From Promerops cafer (Eukaryota; Chordata; Aves; Passeriformes; Nectariniidae): 64,000 nucleotides of DNA. Both the position numbers and the translations under genes were made by a program. Shown here one piece after another: positions 34,987 through 46,015 of the stretch (position 1 is its first letter; every line of letters starts with the position of its first letter). The stretch spans positions 701,873-765,872 of the forward strand of contig VZSE01008498.1 of the NCBI GenBank assembly GCA_013398275.1, written 5' to 3'. The notes beneath the pieces were generated by a model that was not told the origin of the DNA, did not search any database, and worked only from the letters and a program-made list of their open reading frames with translations.

Positions 34987-37900
34987 ATCTAGAACTTCTT
35001 ACTTCCTTGTTAACAGGAGTTATCTATTATTTCTGAACTGCTGTTCCCCTTCATCTATTTTTAAAGTATAAAGATTTATTTAGAAGCTTTTAGATGCACT
35101 TTAAAATTTTAACAGAGAAAAAATATATATTTACCCAGAAGATACATATTTTTTAATGCATGATGACTTTATATTAATAATATAGCAAAATTGCTTATTA
35201 ATCATTGTTTGTTTGTATTTTCCTACAGATTTGAGATGACTCTATCTTATGTTATCACTGTATAATTTGCAATTTTACTCTGCAATTACAGTAGTGGTGA
35301 TCAGAGAAGGTCTTCCTGTGATTTTAAGATATGAACAGTTTGAACATTTTTGGTCAAATTCTTAAATTACAGAATTAAGTTTTGCACTTTGTGGTGAGAA
35401 TTAGACTATACCTTTCATCTGTTTTTTATTCCATAAAAATAATCCATTTTATAAAGATAGAAATGTATTTCTTGTGATGAAGTTGTTGCAGAAAACCGAT
35501 GGAAATAGCCATGTCTTTCACCTTGTAATCAACATCTGCTCAATGTTAATGTTTTGCTGTTTGCTCCTTATTCTGTATTTGAGGTAGCACTGACCAGTAT
35601 GAACCTTTCTGCTACAATGTCTTCTGTCCTCCTGAAAGCTGTTTTTAAACACAAGGCTTCCCTGTTTTCATTTCCTACATTGTACTAGGATCCAACATTG
35701 CATGAAATTCCTACTCCCAGTCTCCAGGATGATGGTGTGCAAAGCTTAACAAGGTCCTGTTAGCCAAGGAGGTCACACTGTCAGAGCAGTAATTAAGAGC
35801 AAGGGTCACCTGCAGCCCTTGAAAAATGCCTTTAACAGAGTCCTGGAAGTGGATATACTTGTGCTATCATAGCGATCCACCGGACTTTTAGCAAACCCAT
35901 GTTTATAATGAAAAGAATATCACAACGTGGCCCCTGCATTTTGCTCTTCAATACCCACAAATCACTCCGTTATTTGTTGATGGAGTGTGCTTCTGGCTAT
36001 ACCAGTTATCCTGATCTTGGAAAGCTTAAATTCCAGGCCCATAAGGCTTTTTTTGTCTCCCAGTCACTCGGGGTAGAGTGCAGAGTGCACAAGGAATGCT
36101 GCATGAAGGGGACGACTTTGCTCTTTCATCTTGAGTTAGACAGGACCGTTACCCCTTCTCCTTCTCTTTTTTTGACCTTGAAGGGAAAGACAGAATACAG
36201 TGTCAGGATGTTTTGTTTATGGTCCAGATTCTTGGTGAGTACTTGATTTTTTGATTCATGGAGAAGTTGTAACACCTTTCATCAGCTAAGAATTTGGTCC
36301 ATGGTGTTTTGTGACACCACCACTATCAAAAAAGTGTTACTGTCTTGTTTCTCTTCGTTTTTGTAGTGTGTTTCTCTGTTTCCAGACACTGTGACACTTC
36401 TGGCACACAGTTCCTTTCTGTAGCACTAGTGGCTATAGTATTTTTAAATGAGAGTAAACTGGAACTTTTTCATAGTTGCAGAAAATAAGTCTCTGATCAA
36501 CATGTGCACTGATCTCTTTGAAGCTATAGGTTAACCTTCCAATGTGATGTGAGTACCTTATCCAATCTCCATATATTTTCCGTTGTTTCTGACCCCTTAC
36601 CATGTCCCAGGTGCACAATATGATGGTTTCATTTCAGGACTAATGTAATTTTCTCATAGTTGCTTATATAGGAGTAGTATGTACAAAATGTCTATTTTGT
36701 AGATGGTGATTTTAATAAAAAGTGAAGTAAATGACACCTACATAAATACAGGCTGTCTTTGTCATTTGTCAATCTAAAACTGCATATACAAACATAGAAG
36801 GTACCTCTAAGCACCCCAGATAAATAGCACTTCAGCTTTAAATGTGAAACCTAGTTTAACCCTGCTTCAGGATGTGGTTTATCTGTGTGCTGTGCCCACC
36901 TAATCTTTAATAAACATTTTGAGTGAAAACATGTCACGATTTATCTTACTCCTGCTTTCAAATGCAGAAGCGAAATTGTCTGTGAAAAAAGACATTTAAT
37001 TTTTATTATTTTTTTGCTATTCTAGCTAGTTGGGATTGGCCCATGAGCTCCCTTTCCTAGTTACTGGCAAGCTTCATCCCGCAGGATTCTAAACAAAGTT
37101 CTGGAAGTAGTGAGGTACATCCATAAATCAGTGTAGAAGCTCATGTATTTGTTGCCTGTAATTTCTTGTGTCTACCTCTAATAATTTTTTCAATAGAAAA
37201 GGAAAGAAATATTTAGACAGAAAGGATACAGAGGCAGATTTTACTCTTAGTTGCATGGCTGCATCTTGTGAGAACTTTGGGCATTTTGTGATGGGTCCAT
37301 GTGCAAAATCACCCACATAAATCATTGTGCCTAGAGCCAGCAGTTCCTGTCTCAGGACTTCTATTATGATTTTCTGTGATAAATGAGCACTAATCATCAG
37401 AGTCTCATCACATATGATTTTAGTGCTTCTAACTTCCATTTAACTGGAAACCCTTGCTGGATTGAACCCTGAGTCTTGTCACTGGGATCTCTCATTTCAA
37501 CACTGCTTTGGCACTCTGAACACCTCAGTTTATCTGCTCTATGTACATGCCTAGAGATTCAGATTTATCTTTATTTTTGTGAGACTGAATTGAAATGTAC
37601 TTTCATTTGTATCCTTCAGTGATGCATTAAGATGCTTCTCAAATATCATTTGACCTGTCCTTAAAGGACAAGAAATGTCCTTTAACAACAGGCTAGTAGA
37701 ACTGGTAGAGTTGCATTCCCAGAATGCCAAGTAAGGGTATGTAAAATCTTGTTATGTGCATGTGGCTTCCTCATACACACAGCCCACAGCACTGATTCAT
37801 GCTCAAATAATTTTTATTTTTAAATCTCCAGGTATCATGATAGGGCTTGCAAAACTGATATGAAATGTTGAAGACAGAGGAGAATAATTCAGAATTCCTA

Positions 37901-40869
37901 AATGTTGAGTTTGCTCTCTTCTGTTAGGTAACACATAGCTCTGTGACATGCCAAAAGTCAGCTAAAAGTGACATTTGGGTCCCATATTTTCTACAGTCCC
38001 AAATCTGACCAGCCTCTCTTCCCTGTTGGCTACTTCCATGGTTTTTCAGTGGCTGAGTGGCGTGTGGAAAATCAATTGTTGGAAATCAGATGTTGCAGGT
38101 ACGGCCCACTCATTCCTGTCCTCCCTTCTGTGGTATAACTGGTAAATGCTGGTAATTATTTGAGCTTATGAGCACTGTATCTAGTGTAGTAACTGCTAAA
38201 TATTGCTACTGTTAATCCTGAAATAATGCAATTGCACAGGTTAATTTTGTCTTAATTGCTCACACTAATTGCAGGTTAGATGCAATCAAAGCCGCACTGC
38301 CTGGCAAATGCACTGTGTACACCACAAGAAACCCTGGTTTTCTTTCTTTAAATTGAATCTAGTCTCCCACAATTACATGTATTTTCTTCAGATGTACAAT
38401 TAGCTGTTATTACTCTAATTCTGTAACTGCACAATAATCAACCAAAAAATTACTCTGAGAGATTAAACAAAACAAGGAAATATGCTCTGCAAGAGGAACA
38501 AAAAAGAGAAGGTTTCAAGGCAAGCCCACAGAAGGAAACAATGGCTGTGTGAATGATTAACCTCTGCTGAGTGAATTGCTGTGTGCCTGTGCTGCAGGAG
38601 TGGAGCAGGGAAGCTGTTCCACTCATGGAGTCACCAAAGAACTTGTACGTGCCCTGCCATGGCCATCCACTATCCTAGAGAAGCCCTTCCAGAAGTCTGG
38701 ACACTTTGTTGTGCGTTGATGATTTTTGTATGTATCAAGGTAAAGTTTGTTTTAAAGAGGTCTTAGTAAGAAAAGTGACACTGAGGAGGAAATCGTTAAA
38801 TAGTCCAAGAGAAAGGACCACTTTCAGCCTTGGTAGCTCATGTACAACTAAAGAACAATAGATCACATTTCTAAAATTCATGAAAGAATACTTGTGAAAT
38901 CTTTAATTTTAGCAAGGATGATGGCAAATAATAGAAAGTGAAAGATATGGACTCAATTCTGTCAAACACAGATGTTCTGTTTTGATGAAGTAATTTCTTT
39001 CCTATAACTTGTACAAAGCTATTTAAAAATGGAAAGTATGATGAAAGCACTTGCTATGAAATAGCACAGACCCATGGAAAGTAACATTTTTCTTTAGGAC
39101 TGTGCACAACACTGTTCTTCCTAGAAGCTCTCAGCCAGCTTGTCATTCCAGGAAGTGACTCCTTAAATCTGTCAGGCACTGACACTGGCAGCTTTATCTA
39201 TCCTTTCTTTTCATGCCAATTGATATGGATTTTTATTCTTTCTCTGTTTCTGTACCCTCTCTCGTGCCTGTAAAATTTTTTTTCAGAGGGGTATTTTCAG
39301 TTTTTGGAGCTGTAGGAAAAATGTCAGAGTAGCATAAGGGCTAAGATTGAAAGCTGAAGCAAATATAGTGCTCAGGTTATCCTGATGGGATGTTTTGCCT
39401 TCCTTTTTCCTGTAATGGATTTGTCCAGATGCTCAGATGATGAGCAGCCATTGCTTCTGCTGGAACTATGGTAACACCAAAATCAGGACTTCACATGGGA
39501 GACCAGTTTGGCCTTGAGAAACTGAATAAGACAAGGAGTGGCAGAGCGAAATGTTACTTGCCCTCTTTTACAGATGAATGATACACAAGGAACTTGAAAC
39601 TTCTATTTTTGTGAAAACTTGTACCGTAGCTTTAGAAAAATTGTGGAAGGAGTCACTAACAGGAGACAGCAGTGATTGAAAAATGGGACATACTCTGATA
39701 CGAGCTTAGCAGAGGGAGTGCTGCTAGACTACCTAGAGACTTTTATGGGAATAAAAACTTGATTTTCTAGACCGGACTCTTCAATATTTGCTGTTTTATC
39801 ATTTGGGACAATCTACATAAGATGGGAAGCAGGACTGAAAATCCAAAGTGAATAGGACTACTAGTGAAAGATGAAAATGAGTAATGGGGACAGGATGATA
39901 CTTTGGTGTTGATTCTGAGCTAATCTAACTTCATACTGTCATCACTAACCTTTCCAGAAAGATCAGACGTATGTTCATGAAATTTGCCGATGAAGTTTTC
40001 TTGGAAATTTTAGAGTTTGACTTGCATGGAGAACTAGGTGATTTCTAAGTATGTGTGGCAGAGGAGACAGTAAAAAAAAGTGCAAAATCTTTGGGGACTT
40101 GCAAAAAGCAGCAAGCATTTTTTTGTTTAAGGTAGGACAAACTAAACACCTGCAAAACAGAAAATTATGAAGGTAAGTATAATGATGGCATAAAAAGCAG
40201 TATATGAGTTAAGCCTAAATGACATGTAAATAAAGTCACCCAGCCAAGAATTCAGTGGTCATCAAAGCAGACCTAGCCTCTCATCTGGAGCACAGCAGCG
40301 AGGAAACTCTAGCTGGGCAGCAGGCTCAGTGTCTGGTCCAGCTCTGTTGCACCTCAAGCTGTGAGCAGCGAACAGTGAAAATATTAATTGGTGCTACAGA
40401 GCCAAAGCATAGCTCTGCTGAGCCGTGTGCTCCATCTACTGGTGTATCCTCTGGTAACCCACTTGTACCACACTCAGGAGGTCTCTTCCAAAGAGCACTC
40501 CTGGACCTCTCACATGTGGCAGAGGAGGGAACTGGAAGTGAAAGATATTGGGATTTTTTTTGCAAAAATGATTTGTCAGAAAATGTTGCTTTGGTTTTGG
40601 CAGTTTCCTCTGAAAACATTGGATTTTGATGGACCAGAATGTATTTCCATGCTGTATAACCCATTATGACACTGGTGTATTTGAGGCATTCAAAATGAGC
40701 AATGGAGAACTCATGGTAACATGAAAAATTCCCTTCCCTGATTCTGAGCCACTCAGCCGAGCAGTAATTCCTTACCCCTGCTTTTTACCAAGGTAAAAAA
40801 TGGAGTTTGGGAGTGTACAAAGCCCTTTGAAGTTGTATGGCTTCAGAATGCTCTGTTTCCAGGCTTGAT

Positions 40870-41425
40870 TTTATCATAGAATCATAGAATAAGCTGAGTT
40901 GGAAGGGTCATCAGGATCATAAAATCCAACTCCAGGACCTTCACAGGACACCCCAAGTGTCACACCATGTGCCTGAGAGCACTGTCCAAACACTTCTTGA
41001 ACTCTGTCAGGCTGGTGCTGTGACCACTTCCCTGGGGAGCCTGTTCCAGTGCCCAGCCATCCTCTGGGTGAAAAACTTTTTTCCTGATATCCGACTTAAA
41101 CCTCTCCTGACTCAGCTTCATGCCATTTCCTTGGGTCTTGTCACTGGTCATGAGAGTGAAGAGATCTGTAGCTGCCCCTCCTCTTCCCCTCCTGAGGATG
41201 CTGAAGACCACAATGAGGTCTCCCCTCAGTCTCCTCCAGGCTGAACAGCCCAAGTGACCTCAGCCACTCCTCACCAGGCTTCTTCTCCAGACCCTTCACC
41301 ATCCTTGTTGCTCTCCTTTGGACAAATAGCTTAATGTCTTCTTTATACTGTGGTGCCCAAAACTGCACCCATGGCTGCAGATGAGTCTGTACCAGGGCAG
41401 AGTAGAGCAGGACCTTTATTCTGAA
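40870..41425 (-). mobile_element. CR1 LINE 3' fragment (about 0.55 kb)
   Basis: On the plus strand it starts ATCATAGAATCATAGAATAA, then GCTGAGTTGGAAGGGTCATC, and proceeds through CACTTCCCTGGGGAGCCTGT, CCTCTGGGTGAAAAACTTTT, TCTCCCCTCAGTCTCCTCCA and TGGTGCCCAAAACTGCACCC. Minus frames 40960-41253 and 41141-41434 retain ORF2 C-terminal pieces (GNGMKLSQERFKSDIRKKVF) in two frames, so at least one frameshift is present. It is a close relative of the copy at 45770. Confidence 0.94.
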
Positions 41426-42329
41426 GTAATCCAAATGTGTCAGCGTTTTTTTTTAATATTTTCCTTTCTGTGAGAAATATCAGTGTTCTATAGGGAGTTG
41501 CAAAAGAGGATGTCCTGCCCCCATGCTCCAGCACATTTTGCAATTTCCCACAGAACAAAATTTCCAGCTTCTTGGTCACTCTGAACTCAGACATTTGGAG
41601 GCATTGATTGAACACAGCCCTGCAACTTCTGTGGCAGGAAAAGATCTCAAGATCTCATTGAGAAAATATGACCTCCATCCTGAAACAGGATCAGTGATAT
41701 CAGAGAACTAATGTCCAACCTCTTCCTAGTCTATAATTCATGACCAAAAATTCTGGAAAATCTGCAGCCTTCCCATGAGGTTTTTGTAGTGGATATTTCA
41801 GATTTTCTCTTATGTCCTTGATTTCCACCGTAATTAGGGCCAACAAGTATTTTCCCCCTTTGTGTTTTCTACATCTTCAAAGATTATAATCTTAATCCCT
41901 CTTAATTGTCTTCTCGTCTAGTCCTGCATTGCAATCATTCCTCCCGTGTTTCCTCAGAGGCCATGTTTTAAAATCTTCTGATTATTCTGTCCAAAACAAG
42001 GCAGAGCAGTCCTCTGGAACCTTAGCATGTTTTAAAAGAGTGGCAGGATCACTCTGTACATCTCTCAGCTACCATGGCTGTCTATCCATCGCAGTGTGAT
42101 GTTCACCTTCTTTTGTAACAGCAAGACTTGATTGATTCTTGCCAGGTTTGTGATCCCCCCTGGGCATTAGAGCTTCTTTGGCCAAATGCTCTAAGTGGCT
42201 TTTCCCCATTAGATATCTGTACATTTAATTAGTCCTTAGTAAGTGTTTCCACTAAAGAGAATCACGTTTTTTCAAAATATTTATTTAAACTGCCAAGAAC
42301 AATTTGAATTGTCAGTCTATGTGTCCTGC

Positions 42330-42440
42330 AGCACAATTGCAGCCTCTCCCAGCATGATGCAGTTTGCAGATTTAATAAGCAGGTATTTTTGTCCATTACC
42401 TAGGCTATTACTTAAAACACTGGATAGGAACTACAGTCAC
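42330..42440 (-). mobile_element. older CR1-like relic
   Basis: The plus-strand text GCAGATTTAATAAGCAGGTA with a following CATTACCTAGGC segment resembles the older CR1/L3-type region that describes GCAAATTTAATAAGC...CCATTA. Divergence is high and the borders are unclear. It may extend into the AT-rich 41.8-42.5 kb stretch. Confidence 0.45.
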
Positions 42441-43188
42441 TGTGGAGCCATATTCAAATGCTGCCTAAATCCATATTGTCTCCTATTCTTCTCTCATTGA
42501 TTTCTAGTTGTCTGTCTATAAACAGTTTTATTCTTCCCACCCCTTGTAATTATCTGAGATACAAGGGACTGAATGGGTTCCCCAGCTCCTCTTGCACCAT
42601 TTCAAATGACAGGTGCCAGCTCTGCCCCTTGGACAACATGGGAGCAAGACATGCAGCTGCAGAAATCCTCTTGGGGGCATAGTGCAGCTTGGAGAATTTG
42701 ATCCTGACGTGTTTGAACCTCAGGCTGGATGTGGATGGAGCTGAGGCTGGCAGGTGCAGGAAGGCCTATTGAGGCCCCGTGCCTGGCTGCTGACTCCAGG
42801 GAAAGCAAGGACATGGGAAGGGGAAGATGAGGGAGCACTGGAGTCTTGCCTTGGTACAGAGTCACGATGTGGCTGGGATGTGCGTCTGGATTTGGAGCCA
42901 GACATGCACTCTCATTTTATGCAGGAAAGTCAGAGCAGTCAAAGAGAATCATGGCTAGGTATGAGATTGTGAGGATGAATTTCACCCAGATCAGTCAGGA
43001 TGAAACAATACAATACACTAAGCATTCTTCACCCTCTTGTTATCCTTTGCTATTTCAAAAATTAATCTCTTTTTTTGTCTGATTGTAGCTAGAGAGAAGA
43101 CTAATATAGCCAAACAACTACAAAACAGTTTGAACTTTCCAGATGAAAAAGAGATTTTCAGTTCTTCTTGGTGGCTTTTGTTGTGTGG

Positions 43189-43232
43189 TTTTTTTTTTTT
43201 TGTGTTTGTTTTTTTTTTTTTTTTTATGTTTT
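43189..43232. repeat. T-rich low-complexity tract
   Basis: Two long T runs separated by GTGTTTG. It encodes only poly-Phe in the plus frame at 43037-43249, which is therefore not a gene. Confidence 0.9.
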
Positions 43233-43510
43233 TTCTTTATAAAGCATAGCCTCAGCACGTAGTTTGCTAAGTTTCTTTAGAACTGGAGGACAAAGATGTT
43301 TCTCTGGACCCAGAGTGTTGAACCTGATGAGACAATCATGTAGGAGATATGGCGTTCAAAAAAAAAGCTACTTCCCCTTCCCAATTAAGAGCTCTTCCTT
43401 CATAATTACTGTCTTAATGAAAGCACAACATGCAGCTCACAATACCTATGATTTAATTTTAATTACTACTGGAAGACAATTAAAGCAGTCACTTAAAAAT
43501 GCAATTCTGC

Positions 43511-43971
43511 ATGCCATGGATGGGACCCATGCTGGAGCAGTTTGTGAAGAACTGCAGCCCATGGGAAGGACTCAGGCTGGAGAAGTTCATGCTGGAGCAG
43601 GGGAAGGACTCCTCTCCCTGAGCAGTGGAGGGACAACCTGTGGTAAACTGACTGTAACCCCCATTCCCACTCGCCCTGTGCCACTGCAGGGGATGAGGTA
43701 AAGCCTGTGAAGGAGAGAGGAGTAGGCAGAAGGTGTCTTAAGGTTTGGTTTACTTCTCATCATGCTAATCTGGTTTTTATTAGTAATAAATTAATTTCCC
43801 CAATTCAAGTCTCTTTTGCCTGTCATGATAACTGATTAATGGTCTCTCCTGGTCCTTATCTCAACCAATGGATCTTTCACTGTATTTTCTCTCCCCTGTC
43901 CAGCTGACAAGGGGAGTGATAGAGAATGTCTTGGTGGGTGCCTGGCATCCAGCCAGTATCAACCCACCACA
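43511..43971 (+). mobile_element. avian endogenous retrovirus LTR fragment, 5'-truncated
   Basis: A plus-oriented LTR 3' part. It has repeated CATGCTGGAGCAG-type units (43528, 43588), a polyadenylation motif AATAAA at about 43784, the segment CCTTATCTCAACCAATGG, TCTCTCCCCTGTCCAGCTGA, and the terminal block CATCCAGCCAGTATCAACCC ending in CACCACA at 43971. From memory this matches an LTR family widespread in avian genomes (probably ERVL-like). No internal retroviral coding sequence is attached. It is an inert relic. Confidence 0.75.
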
Positions 43972-44439
43972 GGACAGTTTAATAGGGAAAGCAAAAGCCA
44001 CACACACAAAAAAAGCAAAACAAGGAATTAATTCACTGCTTCCCATGGGCAGGCAGCTGTTCAGCCATCGCCAGGAGAGCAGGGCCCCATCACATGTAAT
44101 AGTGACTTAAAAAGACAAACATCATCACTCCAAATGTCCCCTGCTTCCTCCTTCTTCCCCTAAATAATAAACTGAGCATGATGTCCTAAGGTTTGGAATA
44201 CTCTTTTGGTCAGTCTGGGTCACCTGTCCCAGCTGTGTCTCCTCTCAACCTCCCATGCATTCCCAAATTCCTTGCCAGTGTGCCAGTATGGAAAGCAGAA
44301 AAGGCCTTGGCTCTGTGCAAGCCCTGCTCAGCAATAACAAACACATCTCCACATTATCAACCCTATGTTCAGCACAAATCCAAAACACAGCTCCATACAA
44401 GCCACTGTGAAGACAATTATCTCAGCCAAACCCAGCACA
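43972..44439 (-). mobile_element. avian endogenous retrovirus LTR, minus orientation, 3' end missing
   Basis: Read on the minus strand it starts at 44439 with TGTGCTGGGTTTGGCTGAGA and ends near 43972 with a TATTAAACTGTCC segment. Family landmarks on the plus strand are ATTCACTGCTTCCCATGGGC, GCAGAAAAGGCCTTGGCTCT and CAGCACAAATCCAAAACACA. The usual U5 end (about 100 bases after TTAAACTGTCC) is absent. At that exact point the plus-oriented LTR fragment begins in opposite orientation. No gag, pol or env is present. Confidence 0.75.
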
Positions 44440-45769
44440 TATCCTCAAGTTAATAATTTTATGATTGACAAGATATGTGGCTCAAGTAAGAAGTGTGTTG
44501 CTATGACGGCAAAGAGAAGGCATTCACTTCATAGCATTCATACATTCCTATTGCTAATGTGTTGGCTGTGCATACAGAAAAGGAGATGAAAAAGATGAAC
44601 ATCAGCATTTGACCTTTCTGACCCTGTATCCAAAGCTTATTTCATGCATTTGCCCATGAAAAAATTTCCATCTCTTCTAGAAGCTAATATGATTGATTTT
44701 GGACATCAGGACAAGTAGCGCAAAAATAGAGAGCTCCAGCCTAGCCATCCCACATGGCAATCAGGCCTCAGCAAGCTTGGCCAAAATGTACACTGGAAAA
44801 CTGAAAGGCAAAAATTTTTTTGTAAAAATCCATTGTATTTCTTGCTTGTATGTTTGAACTGAATACTTTGTATTATTAGCACTAATGTGAAGGCCCCTAA
44901 AGGATAGAACAACCAGTCTCTAAGCTATTTTGTGAGCACTCTCCATGTGTTGGTGGGCAAAGCACGGTGTCAGTGCTGAAAACCTGCCTGCAATCCGTAG
45001 ACACGAGAAGTCAAACTGCTGAAGTCAAATCTACTGACCTGAGCAGTGTTGGTGAACCAAAGGGATGGTCCCTAAGTGAGCCCATGAAAGCACAAGGAGC
45101 AGGCTTCTCCTCTCCAGGCTTCAGCTGTGGGACCCTTTTGCTGCCCATGCTCAGGTTGCCCCCAGCTCCTTGCACAGCCCTGCTCCAACCTGGCCCCAGG
45201 AGCCACATTTGGGCCAAACTGTTGATGTGATGAGGATGGTGAGACTGCTGCATCGCCTGCTTGCTCTCGGGACATTTTGAGACTGTTTCACATTGAAAAG
45301 CAAACCTTATTCTGCCAAAATGTCTTCATCTAGACCTAATAAAAGCATATTAGACTCTTCCCCAGATCAGGAATTAATTTTGTCTGGTTGTGTGTCATGG
45401 CTAAAGTAAATAGTTTATACTTGGGCAAAGGTTGTGTTTAAGTATGGCTGGATCCTGTTTGGTTTACTGTGATTAACCTAAACAATTGAGAAATGTTGAA
45501 ACAAGTTAATTTAAATTCTTTCTTCCATTTCCTACAGCTTTCCTAAGGTTACGTTCTTAAAGCAACTATTCCAGAAATTATTTCAAGACAAGAAAATTAA
45601 CATTCTTACATTAATATGAAAATATGGGGGTCCCCCCCTCCCCCTTATTTAATAAGGCTTACGTGTCCTTTCCAGATGTACACAAGCTAAACAACCTGCA
45701 GCTTAATGGGAGATGTCCTTATGCTCAAAACACAAGAACATTCATCTATGGCATTCTAAGCATTACAAG

Positions 45770-46015
45770 AAATAGAATCATAGAATCACAGAATAAACTG
45801 AGTTGGAAGGGGCCCATCAAGATGATCAAATCCAACTCCTGGCCATGCACAGGACAATCCCCAAGAGTCACACCATGTGCCTGAGAGCATTGTCCAAACA
45901 CTTCTTGAACTCTGTCAGGCTGGTGCTGTGACCACTTTCTCTGAGGAGCCTGTTCAGTGCCCAAACACCCTCTGGGTGAAGAACTTTTTCCTGATATCCA
46001 ATCCCCTGCAAGTTG
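45770..46015 (-). mobile_element. CR1 LINE 3' fragment
   Basis: The plus strand opens ATAGAATCATAGAATCACAG and AATAAACTGAGTTGGAAGGG, then matches the copy at 40870 through CTTGAACTCTGTCAGGCTGG and the CCTCTGGGTGAAGAACTTTT segment before breaking off near 46015. It belongs to the same subfamily as that copy. Confidence 0.93.

Larger units (their letters stand above)
34190..36930 (+). other. GADL1: GADL1 3' UTR and downstream flank, end uncertain
   Basis: No coding sequence is recognisable after the stop. Canonical AATAAA signals on the plus strand lie at 34981-34986, 36714-36719 and 36909-36914. The first would give a 3' UTR of about 0.8 kb that contains a CR1 tail, and the others about 2.5-2.7 kb. 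The 35000-35500 part is AT-rich with ATTTA-like motifs, which fits a 3' UTR. The frame at 35899-36246 has no family resemblance. Confidence 0.5.

Noticed and set aside
35899..36246. 115-codon plus-strand frame downstream of GADL1
   Set aside because: It lies in the 3' UTR or flank, starts in AT-rich sequence, and has no domain. A downstream exon is also ruled out because GADL1 already ends naturally at 34189.
43037..43249. Frame ending in a poly-Phe stretch
   Set aside because: It is produced by the T-rich tract at 43189-43232 and is low-complexity.
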